Source of the DNA: an uncultured Arachnia sp.
GTDB lineage: Bacteria > Actinomycetota > Actinomycetes > Propionibacteriales > Propionibacteriaceae
DNA length: 64,000 nt
Assembly: GCA_947499145.1 (NCBI GenBank)
Contig: CANMNB010000002.1
Span: forward strand, 1 to 64,000
Direction of reading: 5' to 3'
Shown here: positions 6,921-15,451 of the stretch, in pieces
How positions within the stretch are numbered: position 1 is the stretch's first letter
Layout: the number at the start of each line of letters is the position of its first letter
Notes under the pieces: model-generated
Databases searched by the model: none
What the model saw: the letters and a program-made list of their open reading frames with translations, nothing else
What the model was told of the DNA's origin: nothing
Position numbers and translations under genes: made by a program

Positions 6921-9309
6921 CGACGGCGGACTCCTGGCCCTCGGCGGTCACGGCCACGGTCACCTCGCCGGACCCGCGCGGCCGCACGACGGCGAGGGCA
7001 CGACCATCAAAGGTTCGCCACGTGTTGCTGGTGAAGCGCTCCTCGGTCCTCGGGTTGGCGCTGCACATGCCCGCCAGCACACCGGCTCCGGTCACCTCGA
7101 CGGTGACCGTCCGCTCCTCCTGCGTCACCAGCACGCCGTCGTCGTCACGCAGCTCGATGGCGACGAAGGCCAGGTCGGCGTCATCGTCGCGGAGCTCGGT
7201 GCGATCCGACGCGGCCGTCAGACGAGGCGCCGTCCGCGCCGTCGACAAACAGGTGCGGCCAACCTCCTCACCGCGGCGATGGGCGATGGCAGTCAACTCA
7301 CCCGGCCGGTACGTGACCTCGAGCGTGGCGAGCATCGGGGTCGTCGCCCCCACCGTCGCGCGAGCGACCTCGTCGCCATCGAGCAGGAGTGCGACCTCGT
7401 CGGCATCGGCGTAGACCTCCACGACTACCGGCTTCCCCTCGTAACCCGGCCACGTCCAGGAGGAGACGGAGTCGCTCCACCCCCAGGGCGAGCGCATGGC
7501 CACGGTGTGGCCGTGGTGTTCGGGCCGCTGCACGGCGACATAGGGCTCGGAGCGGAGTCCGAACACGATCTCGCGGTAGAAGGAGACCGGACGACGCCAG
7601 CCGGTGATGTCGAGGTCGCCGCACCAGGCGGTCAGGTAGGGGTACTCGCGCTCGAGGGCTGGCACGGCATCAGGATCCTCTTCGTAGGCCGTGGACCCGA
7701 TCCCCACCTCACCCACATAGTCGAAGCCGGTCCAGGTGAAGTCACCGATCACGTTCGGCGCCTCCCTGACCATGGGCCACAGCCGTCCGATCTGGGACGG
7801 GAACGTCTCAGAGCCGACGATGACACGGTGCGGGAACAGTTCCGCGTCAATGTCGTAGCGGGACTCGGCGTAGTTGAGGCCCAGGACGTCGAGCGGGGCA
7901 CTGGACTCAGCGGTCCGCCTGCTCGCCGACTCGCTCGCGCTGACGACGGCGAACGGTCCCCCCTCGGCCGCCATCAGTTCGTTGAGGCCGCCCGCCTCCT
8001 CCGCAAGGGTTGGCAACTCGTCGATGACCGCCAGGAAGGGGTTGATGCCGTTCGTGACGAGCCGGGTGGGGTCGAGGCCCCGGACGTGCTCGGCCATCCG
8101 CCTGGCCCAGCGGGCACCGTGCGGCGTCCCGACCTCGGCGATCTCGTTGCCGATCGCGTACATGATCACCGACGGGTGGTTGCGGTCCTTGGCGACCATC
8201 GCCTCCAGGTCGGCCGCCCACCACTGCGGGAACTCGGCGGCGTAGTCGTAGGTCGTCTTGAACCTGGTCCACATGTCGAAGGCCTCGTCCATCACCAGGA
8301 CACCGAGGCGGTCGCAGGCATCGAGCAGCGCGGGCGACGCCGGGTTGTGGGCGGTGCGGATGGCGTTGAAGCCGGCTTCCTTGAGGAGCTCGATGCGGCG
8401 CTCGTCCGCCCGGCCGATCGCTGCCGCACCCAACGGACCGTTGTCGGAATGGATGCAGGCACCCCGCAGGAGCACGGGTTCCCCATTGATCCGCAGCCCC
8501 TTGCGGGGGTCGACGGTGACGGTGCGGATGCCGAAGGTCACCGTCGTCGCCTCTCCGATCCCGAAGTCGACGGTGGCGGTGCACAACTCCGGCGACTTCG
8601 GTCCCCACAGGGAGGGCTCCTGGATGTAGAACCGCTGGCGGACCAGCGCCGTCTCCCCGGGCGCGAGGGTCGACGGCGTCTCATCGCGTTCCGCCTGGCC
8701 CCCGTCGGGTCCGCACAGCGTGGTGGCAACGTTCAGGGTCTGCGTCGTCAGGCCAGCGTTGGCGACGGTGGTCACGACGTCGACGACGGCCTGGTCGTCC
8801 TCCACTCGGACCGTCGTGACGGCGACGCCGTCGGGGACGACGTGAACGGGCTCGTCGACGTGCAGCACCACGGGCCGATGCAGACCGGCCCCCGAGTACC
8901 ACCGGGAATCCTGCCCGGAGCGCACCTCGATGCGCAGCGTGTTCTCCTCGCCGTGGCGGAGGTAGGGCGTGAGGTCGACGAAGAACCGGGCGTAGCCGTC
9001 GGCCCGGTTCCCCGCGAACTCCTCGTTGCAGAAGACCTGGGCGCGTCGGTAGGCCCCCTGGATCTCAAGACGAATCAGCTTGCCCCGCCACTCCTCCGGC
9101 ACAGCGAAGTCCTTGAGGTAGGTGAAGGCGCCAGGGGGGTAGTACGCACCGGCCCCCTTGCCGGGGGCATGCGGAGTGCGCTCGGCGTCGCGCAGGGCAT
9201 CGTGGGGCAGCCGGACGGCGACCGGGTCGGCGCCCTCACCGTTGGCCGCTGCGAAGGGGCCAAGGGGAAGGCGGTAGGCCCAGCCGTCGTTGAAGGGAAT
9301 GGCGGTCAT
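6901..9309 (-). CDS. Glycoside hydrolase family 2 enzyme (beta-galactosidase type)
   Basis: 802 residues from the ATG at 9309, which has an AGGAG-type binding site and overlaps the TetR stop (ATGA); the longer open frame to 9510 lies inside the TetR gene and is rejected. Order: jelly-roll sugar-binding domain (about 1-170), immunoglobulin-like domain, then a TIM barrel with acid/base Glu389 (AIGNEIAEVG) and nucleophile Glu501 (IVGSETFP). The C-terminal beta domains resemble DUF4982 (…VVVEVYADADEVALLLDG) and an invasin-like domain. There is no signal peptide, so it is cytoplasmic. GH2 enzymes of this layout cleave beta-galactosides or glucuronides; the substrate is not determined. Confidence 0.9.
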   Translation of the reverse strand: MTAIPFNDGWAYRLPLGPFAAANGEGADPVAVRLPHDALRDAERTPHAPGKGAGAYYPPGAFTYLKDFAVPEEWRGKLIRLEIQGAYRRAQVFCNEEFAGNRADGYARFFVDLTPYLRHGEENTLRIEVRSGQDSRWYSGAGLHRPVVLHVDEPVHVVPDGVAVTTVRVEDDQAVVDVVTTVANAGLTTQTLNVATTLCGPDGGQAERDETPSTLAPGETALVRQRFYIQEPSLWGPKSPELCTATVDFGIGEATTVTFGIRTVTVDPRKGLRINGEPVLLRGACIHSDNGPLGAAAIGRADERRIELLKEAGFNAIRTAHNPASPALLDACDRLGVLVMDEAFDMWTRFKTTYDYAAEFPQWWAADLEAMVAKDRNHPSVIMYAIGNEIAEVGTPHGARWARRMAEHVRGLDPTRLVTNGINPFLAVIDELPTLAEEAGGLNELMAAEGGPFAVVSASESASRRTAESSAPLDVLGLNYAESRYDIDAELFPHRVIVGSETFPSQIGRLWPMVREAPNVIGDFTWTGFDYVGEVGIGSTAYEEDPDAVPALEREYPYLTAWCGDLDITGWRRPVSFYREIVFGLRSEPYVAVQRPEHHGHTVAMRSPWGWSDSVSSWTWPGYEGKPVVVEVYADADEVALLLDGDEVARATVGATTPMLATLEVTYRPGELTAIAHRRGEEVGRTCLSTARTAPRLTAASDRTELRDDDADLAFVAIELRDDDGVLVTQEERTVTVEVTGAGVLAGMCSANPRTEERFTSNTWRTFDGRALAVVRPRGSGEVTVAVTAEGQESAVVNLTVG

Positions 9310-9884
9310 GTTTTCTCCTGGTGAGTGGGCGAGCCAGCGGCCGGTGACGTGGATAGGAGAGCGCTGAACACTCCTCGCACAACGCCCTCCGTGACTTCCT
9401 CGGGCAGTGGGAACCGCTGGATCCCCAAGCCCTCCTGGACGGCGTCGATCACGCGTCCGTCGACGCCCGGGACCCGAGCCTCGATCACTGCACGAGAGCG
9501 GTGCATCCAATGGCGCAGGAGGTCGGCGTAGCGCTCCAGTCGGAAGGCGAGCACGTAGAGCTCCGCCAGCAGGATCTTCGTCCGGCGGTCCTCGTCGTCG
9601 ACCACAAGTCGGGTCAGCGCCTCCGCCGGAGCAGACTCCGTGCGCGCCATGGCCTGTTCGAGCGGCGAGAGGGTCTCGTCGGCGAACCTCTCGAAGGCGG
9701 CGAAGACCAGGTCGTCGCGACTCGGGAAGTGGTACGTCATCGACCCCAGGGGCACTCCCGCCGCCTGTGCGACCGTCCGGTACGTCGCTCCCGCCACGCC
9801 CGCCTGGACGATGAGCTCGAGGGTGGCGGCGATGATGCGGTCACGACGGTCCGGGTCGTGGCGGCGTCGTTGCTCCTCCTGCAT
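9306..9884 (-). CDS. TetR-family transcriptional regulator
   Basis: 192 residues. The N-terminal helix-turn-helix is clear: RIIAATLELIVQAGVAGATYRTVAQAAGVPLGSMTYHF. The C-terminal ligand domain has no recognisable specificity. The gene is cotranscribed with, and overlaps, the GH2 gene, so it probably senses a sugar or glycoside and controls that operon. A -10-like TACCCT (minus strand, 9896-9891) lies exactly 6 nt before the ATG with no binding site between, which suggests a leaderless mRNA. A palindrome GAACGTTC (9900-9907) sits just upstream of that -10 box and is the best operator candidate. Confidence 0.9.
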   Translation of the reverse strand: MQEEQRRRHDPDRRDRIIAATLELIVQAGVAGATYRTVAQAAGVPLGSMTYHFPSRDDLVFAAFERFADETLSPLEQAMARTESAPAEALTRLVVDDEDRRTKILLAELYVLAFRLERYADLLRHWMHRSRAVIEARVPGVDGRVIDAVQEGLGIQRFPLPEEVTEGVVRGVFSALLSTSPAAGSPTHQEKT

Positions 9885-9899
9885 GGGGGGAGGGTATCA

Positions 9900-9907
9900 G
9901 AACGTTC
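9900..9907. promoter_or_regulatory. Candidate TetR operator upstream of the tetR-GH2 operon
   Basis: A perfect 8-bp palindrome GAACGTTC immediately upstream of the TACCCT -10 box of the tetR gene, i.e. in the promoter spacer. Size and position fit autoregulation, but 8 bp is short and can occur by chance. Confidence 0.4.
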
Positions 9908-10015
9908 GTATAGATTAGCGCCTGTGCCGCACACCACGACGACTCCCAGCCCTTCCGGACAGGGGTGTTCGTCTTGTACATTTACTCCTTCCACCTGTGA
10001 CAGCGAGGTCCAGAT

Positions 10016-10633
10016 ATGCCAAGACTCCCCCATCCCCTGGCTGCCGGCCTGGCAGCCCTTTTCGTCCTCGGCCTCAGCGCCTGCGGCTCCGACGATCCGG
10101 CCGCCCCAGACGGGTCCCCGACCTCCTCGAGCGCCCCCAGCGGGGTCGCCGATCCCACCGCCCCGAGCGAGCCTTCGGGCGGTATCGATGCGGTCCCCAC
10201 AGACGCGGAGGCGCTCGAGTCCCTGCAGGAGGAGCTGGAGTCCGCGCTGCCGGAGATGGCCGACTCCCTGGAGGCACAGCAGACCGGGGGCTCAGCGTCA
10301 CTCACCATCGGCGACGAGACGTGGGAGTTCGACGGCGTGCTGTGCGCCTTCGGGGAGGATGAGATCGGGCAGGAGGGCGCCGAATTCGTGCTCTCCGCGA
10401 TCGCGGACGGCCTGCAGTTCTACTTGTCCATCGACTCCTACGGCCACTACGCCAGCCTCGACGACATCGAGAACTTCGACGATCCCGCACTGAGCTGGCA
10501 GGCCGACTCCAGCAGCAGCGGGGAGTTCATCGAGGTCGACGGGACGGCGACACGCGGTGAGGCCGCCTTCGTCGACTTCACGGACGACTCGATGGAGGAG
10601 GTTCAGGGGAGCTTCGAGGGTTCCTGCCCCTGA
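10016..10633 (+). CDS. Secreted lipoprotein of unknown function
   Basis: 205 residues. A typical lipoprotein signal (MPRLPHPLAAGLAALFVLGLSAC) has the lipobox LSAC, so Cys at about residue 23 is the lipid-anchored N-terminus. A low-complexity Ser/Pro/Ala linker (to about residue 60) leads to an acidic globular part with SASLTIGDETWEFDGVLCAFG; this and a final Cys (GSFEGSCP) suggest a disulfide. The end is a small beta-rich domain seen in many actinobacterial lipoproteins without assigned function. It stands alone and converges on the DUF559 gene, with a palindromic repeat between them. Confidence 0.75.
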   Translation: MPRLPHPLAAGLAALFVLGLSACGSDDPAAPDGSPTSSSAPSGVADPTAPSEPSGGIDAVPTDAEALESLQEELESALPEMADSLEAQQTGGSASLTIGDETWEFDGVLCAFGEDEIGQEGAEFVLSAIADGLQFYLSIDSYGHYASLDDIENFDDPALSWQADSSSSGEFIEVDGTATRGEAAFVDFTDDSMEEVQGSFEGSCP

Positions 10634-10649
10634 CCCAGCGGCGACGCTC

Positions 10650-10694
10650 TTGAGTGGGAGCTTTGGTGGCAAGCCTGCGACCACTTCTCCCACC
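10650..10694. repeat. Intergenic palindromic repeat, copy 2
   Basis: Arms GTGGGAG (10654-10660) and CTCCCAC (10687-10693), inner TGGT/ACCA (10664-10667 / 10680-10683). It fills the gap between two converging genes and its right arm abuts the stop codon (CTA, 10694-10696) of the minus-strand gene, a position suited to a bidirectional terminator. Confidence 0.85.
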
Positions 10695-11608
10695 TAGGGC
10701 AGTGGGCACCGTCTGCATGGTCTCCAACGGCCCATCCAGCCGCGCGACGCGAGCGCGGCGGCCACCTGGGCCGCGACGACGTACCCCTCGTCCGTCACTG
10801 CTCGCCAGCCGTAGCGCAAGGTGATGCCCTGCCCGTCGATGAGCCGCTGGTTGTCCCGGACCATGTCGCGCGACCAGTCCGTGTGGTCACGAGCGCCATC
10901 CAGCTCGACCACGAGCCGTTGCTCCCGGAAGAGCGCATCCATCCGCGACGACCCGACGACGACTTGGCGCTCTGGCGAGGGCAGCCGATGGCGCGCCAGC
11001 ACCTGCCCGAATCGCCATTCCAGGGCACTCTCGATCCCTTGGCCGGACTGGCTGCACAGCTCGCGGAGCACCGCCGAGTGGCAGGTACGACGTCGGGCGT
11101 CCAGGCACCGCAGCAATCGCTCCGGGGTGGTCCGGCGCTGCGCAAAGGCCCGGGCCACGGCCGCGACTGCGGCGTCCTCGTCGACGCGCCCCGCCAGGTC
11201 CAGGAGGCTCACGTCGAGCGGGGTTCTCGACGGAAAACCCACCCCCCTGCGCCGGCCCCGGAGGAACACCACCTCCCATTCGCCCACAGTGAAGCCCGAC
11301 CGCCGATCAGGCACCCACACCTGGATCGTCGTCGGGGCCTCGCGCACGGCGTCGTACAGGTGGGCCGCCGCCTCCGCCCCGAGGACCGCTGTCTGCCCGC
11401 CTCGCAGGAGCCCCGCCCAGACAGCGGACTCCCATACTGGCGGTGCTGTCACGTGGATCCCGGGACTGGGCCGGTCCCAGCCGGAGGACATCCGATGGAT
11501 GACTGCGCGGGTGAGGCCGGCGGCGAGGAGCTGGCGGGTGGAGACGACGCCAGCCTGGCGCGCCAGGAGAGCGCGGATGTCGTCGGTGAAGTGACGTCGG
11601 GCATGCAT
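10694..11608 (-). CDS. AbiEi-like antitoxin domain fused to DUF559 (Vsr-like) nuclease domain
   Basis: 304 residues from ATG 11608. The N-terminus (about 1-55: ALLARQAGVVSTRQLLAAGLTRAVIHRM) is a winged helix like the N-terminal domain of type IV AbiEi antitoxins. The C-terminal third has LVVELDGARDHTDWSRDMVRDNQRLIDGQGITLRYGWR, the DUF559/very-short-patch-repair-like PD-(D/E)XK pattern with a catalytic-type ELDG and a following polar helix. No AbiEii nucleotidyltransferase toxin is adjacent, so this is not a complete toxin-antitoxin pair. The architecture is common in actinobacteria and its role is unknown. The open frame extends to 11719, but that extension lacks domain similarity. Confidence 0.75.
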   Translation of the reverse strand: MHARRHFTDDIRALLARQAGVVSTRQLLAAGLTRAVIHRMSSGWDRPSPGIHVTAPPVWESAVWAGLLRGGQTAVLGAEAAAHLYDAVREAPTTIQVWVPDRRSGFTVGEWEVVFLRGRRRGVGFPSRTPLDVSLLDLAGRVDEDAAVAAVARAFAQRRTTPERLLRCLDARRRTCHSAVLRELCSQSGQGIESALEWRFGQVLARHRLPSPERQVVVGSSRMDALFREQRLVVELDGARDHTDWSRDMVRDNQRLIDGQGITLRYGWRAVTDEGYVVAAQVAAALASRGWMGRWRPCRRCPLP

Positions 11609-11719
11609 GCATCGAGGCTGCCCTCCTGGAAGCGGATGGGCCTGGGGGAGGGGCGGCCGGGAGACACTGGGACCAATAGGGCAACACCTCCACGGAGAGG
11701 GACAGCACCGTCGCTCCAA

Positions 11720-11760
11720 CGGGGAGGTCTGGTGGCGTGCTCGCGACGGGACCTCCCTCC
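11720..11760. repeat. Intergenic palindromic repeat, copy 3 (degenerate)
   Basis: Arms GGGAGGT (11722-11728) and ACCTCCC (11751-11757) around CTGGTGGCGTGCTCGCGA. The outer T-G of the consensus arm is lost but the inner GGT/ACC extension matches copy 1. It lies upstream of the kinase gene between divergent genes, so here it cannot be a simple 3' terminator. Confidence 0.7.
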
Positions 11761-11850
11761 TAAGCCCCTAGCAAATGCAGATTTCCACAACTTCTGGGTT
11801 ATGATCTTTGCTGATCGCGTCCCACCCACGCGGGATGGATCGGAGGTTTC

Positions 11851-12732
11851 GTGCAACGATTACGGCCGGGGCTGGTGCTCTCGGATCGCTATCGACTCAT
11901 TTGTCACGTCGCTTCCGGTGGCATGGGCCAGGTGTGGGAGGGCTTCGACGACGTCCTTGAGCGGCGCGTCGCCGTCAAAGTCATGCACCCCCACACCCAG
12001 GACGAGTTGGCCTTGGCCGAACGCTTCCGCGACGAGGCCCGCTTTGCGGCGCAACTCGCCCATCCCCACATCGTCACCGTGCACGACTACATCGAACACG
12101 AGGGCCTCACCTGCCTCGTCATGGAGTTCGTGGACGGACCCACGCTCGGCACTCTGCTGTCGCGCGGCCCCTTGGGGCCCGAGGAGACGCGCGTCTTCAT
12201 GGCACAGCTCGCCTCCGGCCTTGCCCAGGCGCATGCCGCGGGCATCATCCACCGCGACATCAAGCCGGCCAACGTCCTCGTGGCCGACAACGGGGCCAAG
12301 CTCACCGACTTCGGCATCGCCCGCTCCGTCGACGGCAGCCACCACACCCTCAACGGTCAGGTGCTGGGTACGGCGCACTACCTCAGCCCGGAGCAGGCAC
12401 TCGGGGAGCAGGTCGGTCCGCCCGCCGACATCTACGGGCTCGGGGTCCTGGCGCACGAGATGCTGACCGGCGACAAACCCTTCGATCGCGGCACCCCCAT
12501 CGCGACGGCGCTGGCACACGTTCAGGACCCACCGCCCGCGCTGCCGGAGGGGACTCCCGCCAGCCTCGAGTCGATGGTGGCGGACTGTCTCGCCAAGGAC
12601 CCGAAGGACCGGCCGACGGCTGCCCAGGTGGCGGCCCAACTCGTGCTCGCATCGGAGGAACCAGACCAGGTCGACGCGGACGCCACGCTGGCCATGGATG
12701 CCCTCCCCCGCCGGGCGATGCTCCGCGACTGA
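11851..12732 (+). CDS. Soluble eukaryotic-type Ser/Thr protein kinase (Hanks type)
   Basis: 293 residues from GTG 11851, with a GGAGG binding site 5 nt upstream. A single kinase domain (about 10-270): Gly loop ASGGMGQVW, the Lys of VAVKVM, catalytic loop HRDIKPANVL, DFG as LTDFGIARS, and GTAHYLSPEQ in the activation segment. Unlike PknB-type kinases there is no transmembrane helix and no PASTA or other sensor region; only about 25 acidic residues follow the domain. It should phosphorylate cytoplasmic targets, which cannot be named. A -10-like TATGAT lies at 11800-11805. It is followed closely by exonuclease III, which has its own promoter. Confidence 0.93.
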   Translation: MQRLRPGLVLSDRYRLICHVASGGMGQVWEGFDDVLERRVAVKVMHPHTQDELALAERFRDEARFAAQLAHPHIVTVHDYIEHEGLTCLVMEFVDGPTLGTLLSRGPLGPEETRVFMAQLASGLAQAHAAGIIHRDIKPANVLVADNGAKLTDFGIARSVDGSHHTLNGQVLGTAHYLSPEQALGEQVGPPADIYGLGVLAHEMLTGDKPFDRGTPIATALAHVQDPPPALPEGTPASLESMVADCLAKDPKDRPTAAQVAAQLVLASEEPDQVDADATLAMDALPRRAMLRD

Positions 12733-12763
12733 CCCGGACTCGGGCACGGGTAGCCTCGCGGTC

Positions 12764-13642
12764 GTGAGGATCGCCACTTGGAACGTGAACTCCGCGAAGC
12801 AGCGGATGCCGCGCCTGTTCCCTTGGCTCGAGGAGCGCCAACCCGACGTCGTGTGTCTGCAGGAGACCAAGCTCACCGACGCTGCCTTTGACGAGCTCCT
12901 CGCCGGACCCCTGTCCGAACTCGGCTACGAGACCGCTCACCACGGGCAGGGCGGGTTCAACGGCGTCGCACTGCTTTCGCGGGTTGGACTGTCGGACGTC
13001 GAGCGCAACTTCCCGGGACAGCCCGACTACCGCGGCGCGACGGAGGCACGGGCCATCAGCGCCACCTGTGACGGCGTCCGCATCCACAGCCTCTACGTGC
13101 CCAACGGCCGAGAGATCGTCTCCGACCACTACGCCTACAAGCTCGAGTGGCTCGACGCGCTGGCCGCCACCGTCGCCTCGGGACCTGCCGACGTCGCCCT
13201 CTGCGGCGACATGAACATCGCCCCCGCCGACGCGGACGTGTTCGACCCGGCAGCCTACGTGGGTCACACCCACGTGACCGAGCCCGAGCGACAGCGGCTC
13301 GAGGCCTTCGGACTGGTCGACGCCGTTCGCGCCCGCTGGCCGGAGCACGACCGCCTGTTCTCCTACTGGGACTACCGGGCGGGGATGTTCCACCAGGACC
13401 TGGGCATGCGGATCGACCTGGTGCTGGCGTCGCGGCCGGTCGCGGATCGGGTCCAGGCGGCGTGGGTGGACCGGGCCGCTCGAAAGGGCAAGCTGCCGAG
13501 CGACCACGCTCCGGTGATCGTCGACCTCGACGAGGCCCCCGACGGCGACCTCGGCCCAGTGGTACCACCGCCGTCGAACCCCAGACGAGGCGGACGCTCG
13601 CGACTGCCCCAGTCCGAGGAGCGGGGCGATCGACCCCGCTGA
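12764..13642 (+). CDS. xthA: Exodeoxyribonuclease III / AP endonuclease
   Basis: 292 residues. Starts at GTG 12764 (VRIATWNVNS), with TAGCCT at 12751-12756 seven nt upstream, so probably leaderless; an in-frame ATG at 12698 lies inside the kinase gene. Family motifs: WNVNSAKQR, CLQETK (metal-binding Glu), YVPNGR, CGDMNIAP and the catalytic SDHAPV. The enzyme cuts DNA at abasic sites and trims 3' ends in base excision repair. Unusual is a polar tail of about 30 residues after the normal end (PPSNPRRGGRSRLPQSEERGDRPR region), probably disordered. Confidence 0.93.
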   Translation: MRIATWNVNSAKQRMPRLFPWLEERQPDVVCLQETKLTDAAFDELLAGPLSELGYETAHHGQGGFNGVALLSRVGLSDVERNFPGQPDYRGATEARAISATCDGVRIHSLYVPNGREIVSDHYAYKLEWLDALAATVASGPADVALCGDMNIAPADADVFDPAAYVGHTHVTEPERQRLEAFGLVDAVRARWPEHDRLFSYWDYRAGMFHQDLGMRIDLVLASRPVADRVQAAWVDRAARKGKLPSDHAPVIVDLDEAPDGDLGPVVPPPSNPRRGGRSRLPQSEERGDRPR

Positions 13643-13699
13643 CTGGCGGAAGACCTCTGCAGGCGAGCCAGACCCGACGCGCACCCTACGCTTGACCGC

Positions 13700-14197
13700 G
13701 TGACCCCAGAAATCATCGCCGCTGCCGCCGCCGTCGTTCTTGTCCTCGTGGGCCTCATGGGGATCGTGCTCCCCGTCCTGCCCGGCAGCGTCATGGTGGG
13801 CGCCGGCGCGCTGGTGTGGGCCATCTGGGGCACCTCCTCCTGGGGCTGGCTGGCCTTCGGGATCGCGGCGTTCCTGCTCGTCGTCGGAGGCTTGAGCGGA
13901 TGGTTGCTGACCGGTCGGTCCCTGCAGCAGCGCCAGATCCCCACCTGGCCCATCACCGTCGGGATCGTGGCCGGGGTCGCCGGAATGTTCGTCCTGCCCG
14001 GGTTCGGCCTGCCGATCGGCTTCGCACTGGGCCTCCTGGTCGCCGAGTGGTACCGGGTGCGGGACCTCAAGCAGGCAGCGGTGACCAGTTGGGCGACCCT
14101 CAGGGCATTGGGAATCGGCATCCTCGTCGAGTTCATCTGTGCCATGGTGGCCACGGCAGTCGTGGCGGTGAGCATTGCGTCAACCGTGTTGGGGTGA
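13700..14197 (+). CDS. DUF456 family membrane protein
   Basis: 165 residues with about four transmembrane helices. The Gly/Pro-rich start (VGLMGIVLPVLPGSVMVGAGALVWA) and the second half repeat (GMFVLPGFGLPIGFALGLLVAEWYR) are typical of DUF456 proteins, whose function is not known. GTG 13700 is preceded 7 nt upstream by TACGCT (13687-13692) and no binding site, so translation is likely leaderless and the gene has its own promoter although it follows xthA by only 57 bp. Confidence 0.85.
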   Translation: MTPEIIAAAAAVVLVLVGLMGIVLPVLPGSVMVGAGALVWAIWGTSSWGWLAFGIAAFLLVVGGLSGWLLTGRSLQQRQIPTWPITVGIVAGVAGMFVLPGFGLPIGFALGLLVAEWYRVRDLKQAAVTSWATLRALGIGILVEFICAMVATAVVAVSIASTVLG

Positions 14198-14215
14198 CGA
14201 CGCCTCGACACGCGG

Positions 14216-14332
14216 CTGCGCCGCTACTCGGCGAACGACCGGAACGCGCCGGGACTCCACCGCCACTCGGAGAACGACCGGACCGCACCGGAGCTGCGCC
14301 GCTACTCGCCGAACGACCACACCTCCTCGGGA
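14216..14332. repeat. Three tandem 39-bp repeats
   Basis: Units 14216-14254, 14255-14293 and 14294-14332, each exactly 39 bp, beginning CTGCGCCGCTACTCG (or a close variant) and sharing GAACGACC in the middle. Units differ at several positions, so the array is not freshly made. The period is a multiple of three, and one frame encodes a 13-residue Arg/Thr-rich repeat, but no supported gene covers it. It fills most of the gap between the DUF456 gene and tdh, upstream of the tdh promoter. Confidence 0.85.
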
Positions 14333-14389
14333 CCGGGTAATCCGCGTCAGTATGCTGCGGTCATCCTCGCCGACGACAAGGAACCCCGC

Positions 14390-15442
14390 ATGCGCGCACT
14401 CGTGAAGGCCCACGCCGGTCCCGGCCTGGAACTGCGGGACGTCCCGGAGCCGCGGCCTCGCCCGGACGAGGTCAAGATTCGGGTGATGCGCGCCGGTCTG
14501 TGCGGCACGGACTTGCACATCGAGGGCTGGGACGACTGGGCCGCTTCCATGCTGGAGCCGCCGGTCGTCGTGGGGCACGAGTTCTACGGCGAGATTGTCG
14601 AGCTCGGCGAGGACGTCCCCACCGACGATCGCTACGGACTCGCCGTCGGCCAGCGCGTCTCCGTCGAGGGCCATGTCGTGTGCGGCACGTGCCGCAACTG
14701 CCGGGCCGGCCGCCAGCAGATGTGCGTGCGCACCTCCAACTTGGGCGTCAACCGTGACGGCGCCTTCGCCGACTACGTCGTGGTCCCCCACGGCAACGTC
14801 TGGGTCCAGCCCGACCTCATCGACCCCGACCTCGGCGCCCTCTTCGACCCGCTCGGCAACGCCGTCCACACGGCGCTGTCCTTCCCGCTGGCCGGCGAGG
14901 ACGTGCTCATCACCGGAGCCGGGCCGATCGGGGTGATGGCGACGGCCATCGCCCGCCACGCCGGCGCACGTCACGTCGTCGTCTCCGACCTCTCCGATGC
15001 CCGGCTGGCGCTGGCCACGCGCGCCGGGGCGGACGTCGTCGTCAACGTCATGCGTGAACGGATCGTCGAAGCGCAGGTGCGGCTGGGCATGGTCGAAGGA
15101 TTCGACGTGGCGCTGGAGATGTCCGGCAGCCCCGCCGCGGTACGGGAACTCATCGAGAACTGCACCCACGGCGCCAAGGTCGCCCTGCTGGGTCTGCCGC
15201 CGGAGCCGTTCGCGATCGATTGGGGCAAAGTCATCACCCACATGCTCACCCTCAAGGGCATCTACGGGCGCGAGATGTACGACACCTGGTACAAGATGAC
15301 GTTCATGTTGCAGACCTCGGAGCTGCTGCGGGACCGGATCCGGTCGGTCATCACCCATCGATTCCCGGCCGAGCAGTGGGCAGACGCCTTTGCGGCGGCC
15401 CGGTCCGCCGAGGCCGGCAAGATCATTCTGGACTGGAGCTGA
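14390..15442 (+). CDS. tdh: L-threonine 3-dehydrogenase
   Basis: 350 residues, zinc-dependent medium-chain dehydrogenase. Catalytic Zn ligands are Cys38 (AGLCGTDLHI) and GHEFYGE; the structural Zn site is CGTCRNCRAGRQQMC. The Rossmann motif is ITGAGPIGVMA. It oxidises threonine to 2-amino-3-ketobutyrate, and the next gene encodes KBL, which converts that product, so the pair degrades threonine to glycine and acetyl-CoA. ATG 14390 has AAGGAA upstream and a -10-like TATGCT at 14350-14355. Confidence 0.95.
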   Translation: MRALVKAHAGPGLELRDVPEPRPRPDEVKIRVMRAGLCGTDLHIEGWDDWAASMLEPPVVVGHEFYGEIVELGEDVPTDDRYGLAVGQRVSVEGHVVCGTCRNCRAGRQQMCVRTSNLGVNRDGAFADYVVVPHGNVWVQPDLIDPDLGALFDPLGNAVHTALSFPLAGEDVLITGAGPIGVMATAIARHAGARHVVVSDLSDARLALATRAGADVVVNVMRERIVEAQVRLGMVEGFDVALEMSGSPAAVRELIENCTHGAKVALLGLPPEPFAIDWGKVITHMLTLKGIYGREMYDTWYKMTFMLQTSELLRDRIRSVITHRFPAEQWADAFAAARSAEAGKIILDWS

Positions 15443-15451
15443 GAGGGCACC

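Noticed and set aside
7279-9324. 681-codon plus-strand open frame opposite the GH2 gene
   Set aside because: Shadow of a clear GH2 enzyme with intact catalytic residues; no domain signal of its own.
14216-14332. CRISPR-like array
   Set aside because: Units are contiguous with no spacers and no cas genes are present.
14175-14405. Small gene encoding a 13-residue Arg/Thr repeat over the 39-bp array
   Set aside because: No ribosome binding site, overlaps DUF456 and tdh ends, and repeat units are of mixed quality; treated as a DNA repeat.
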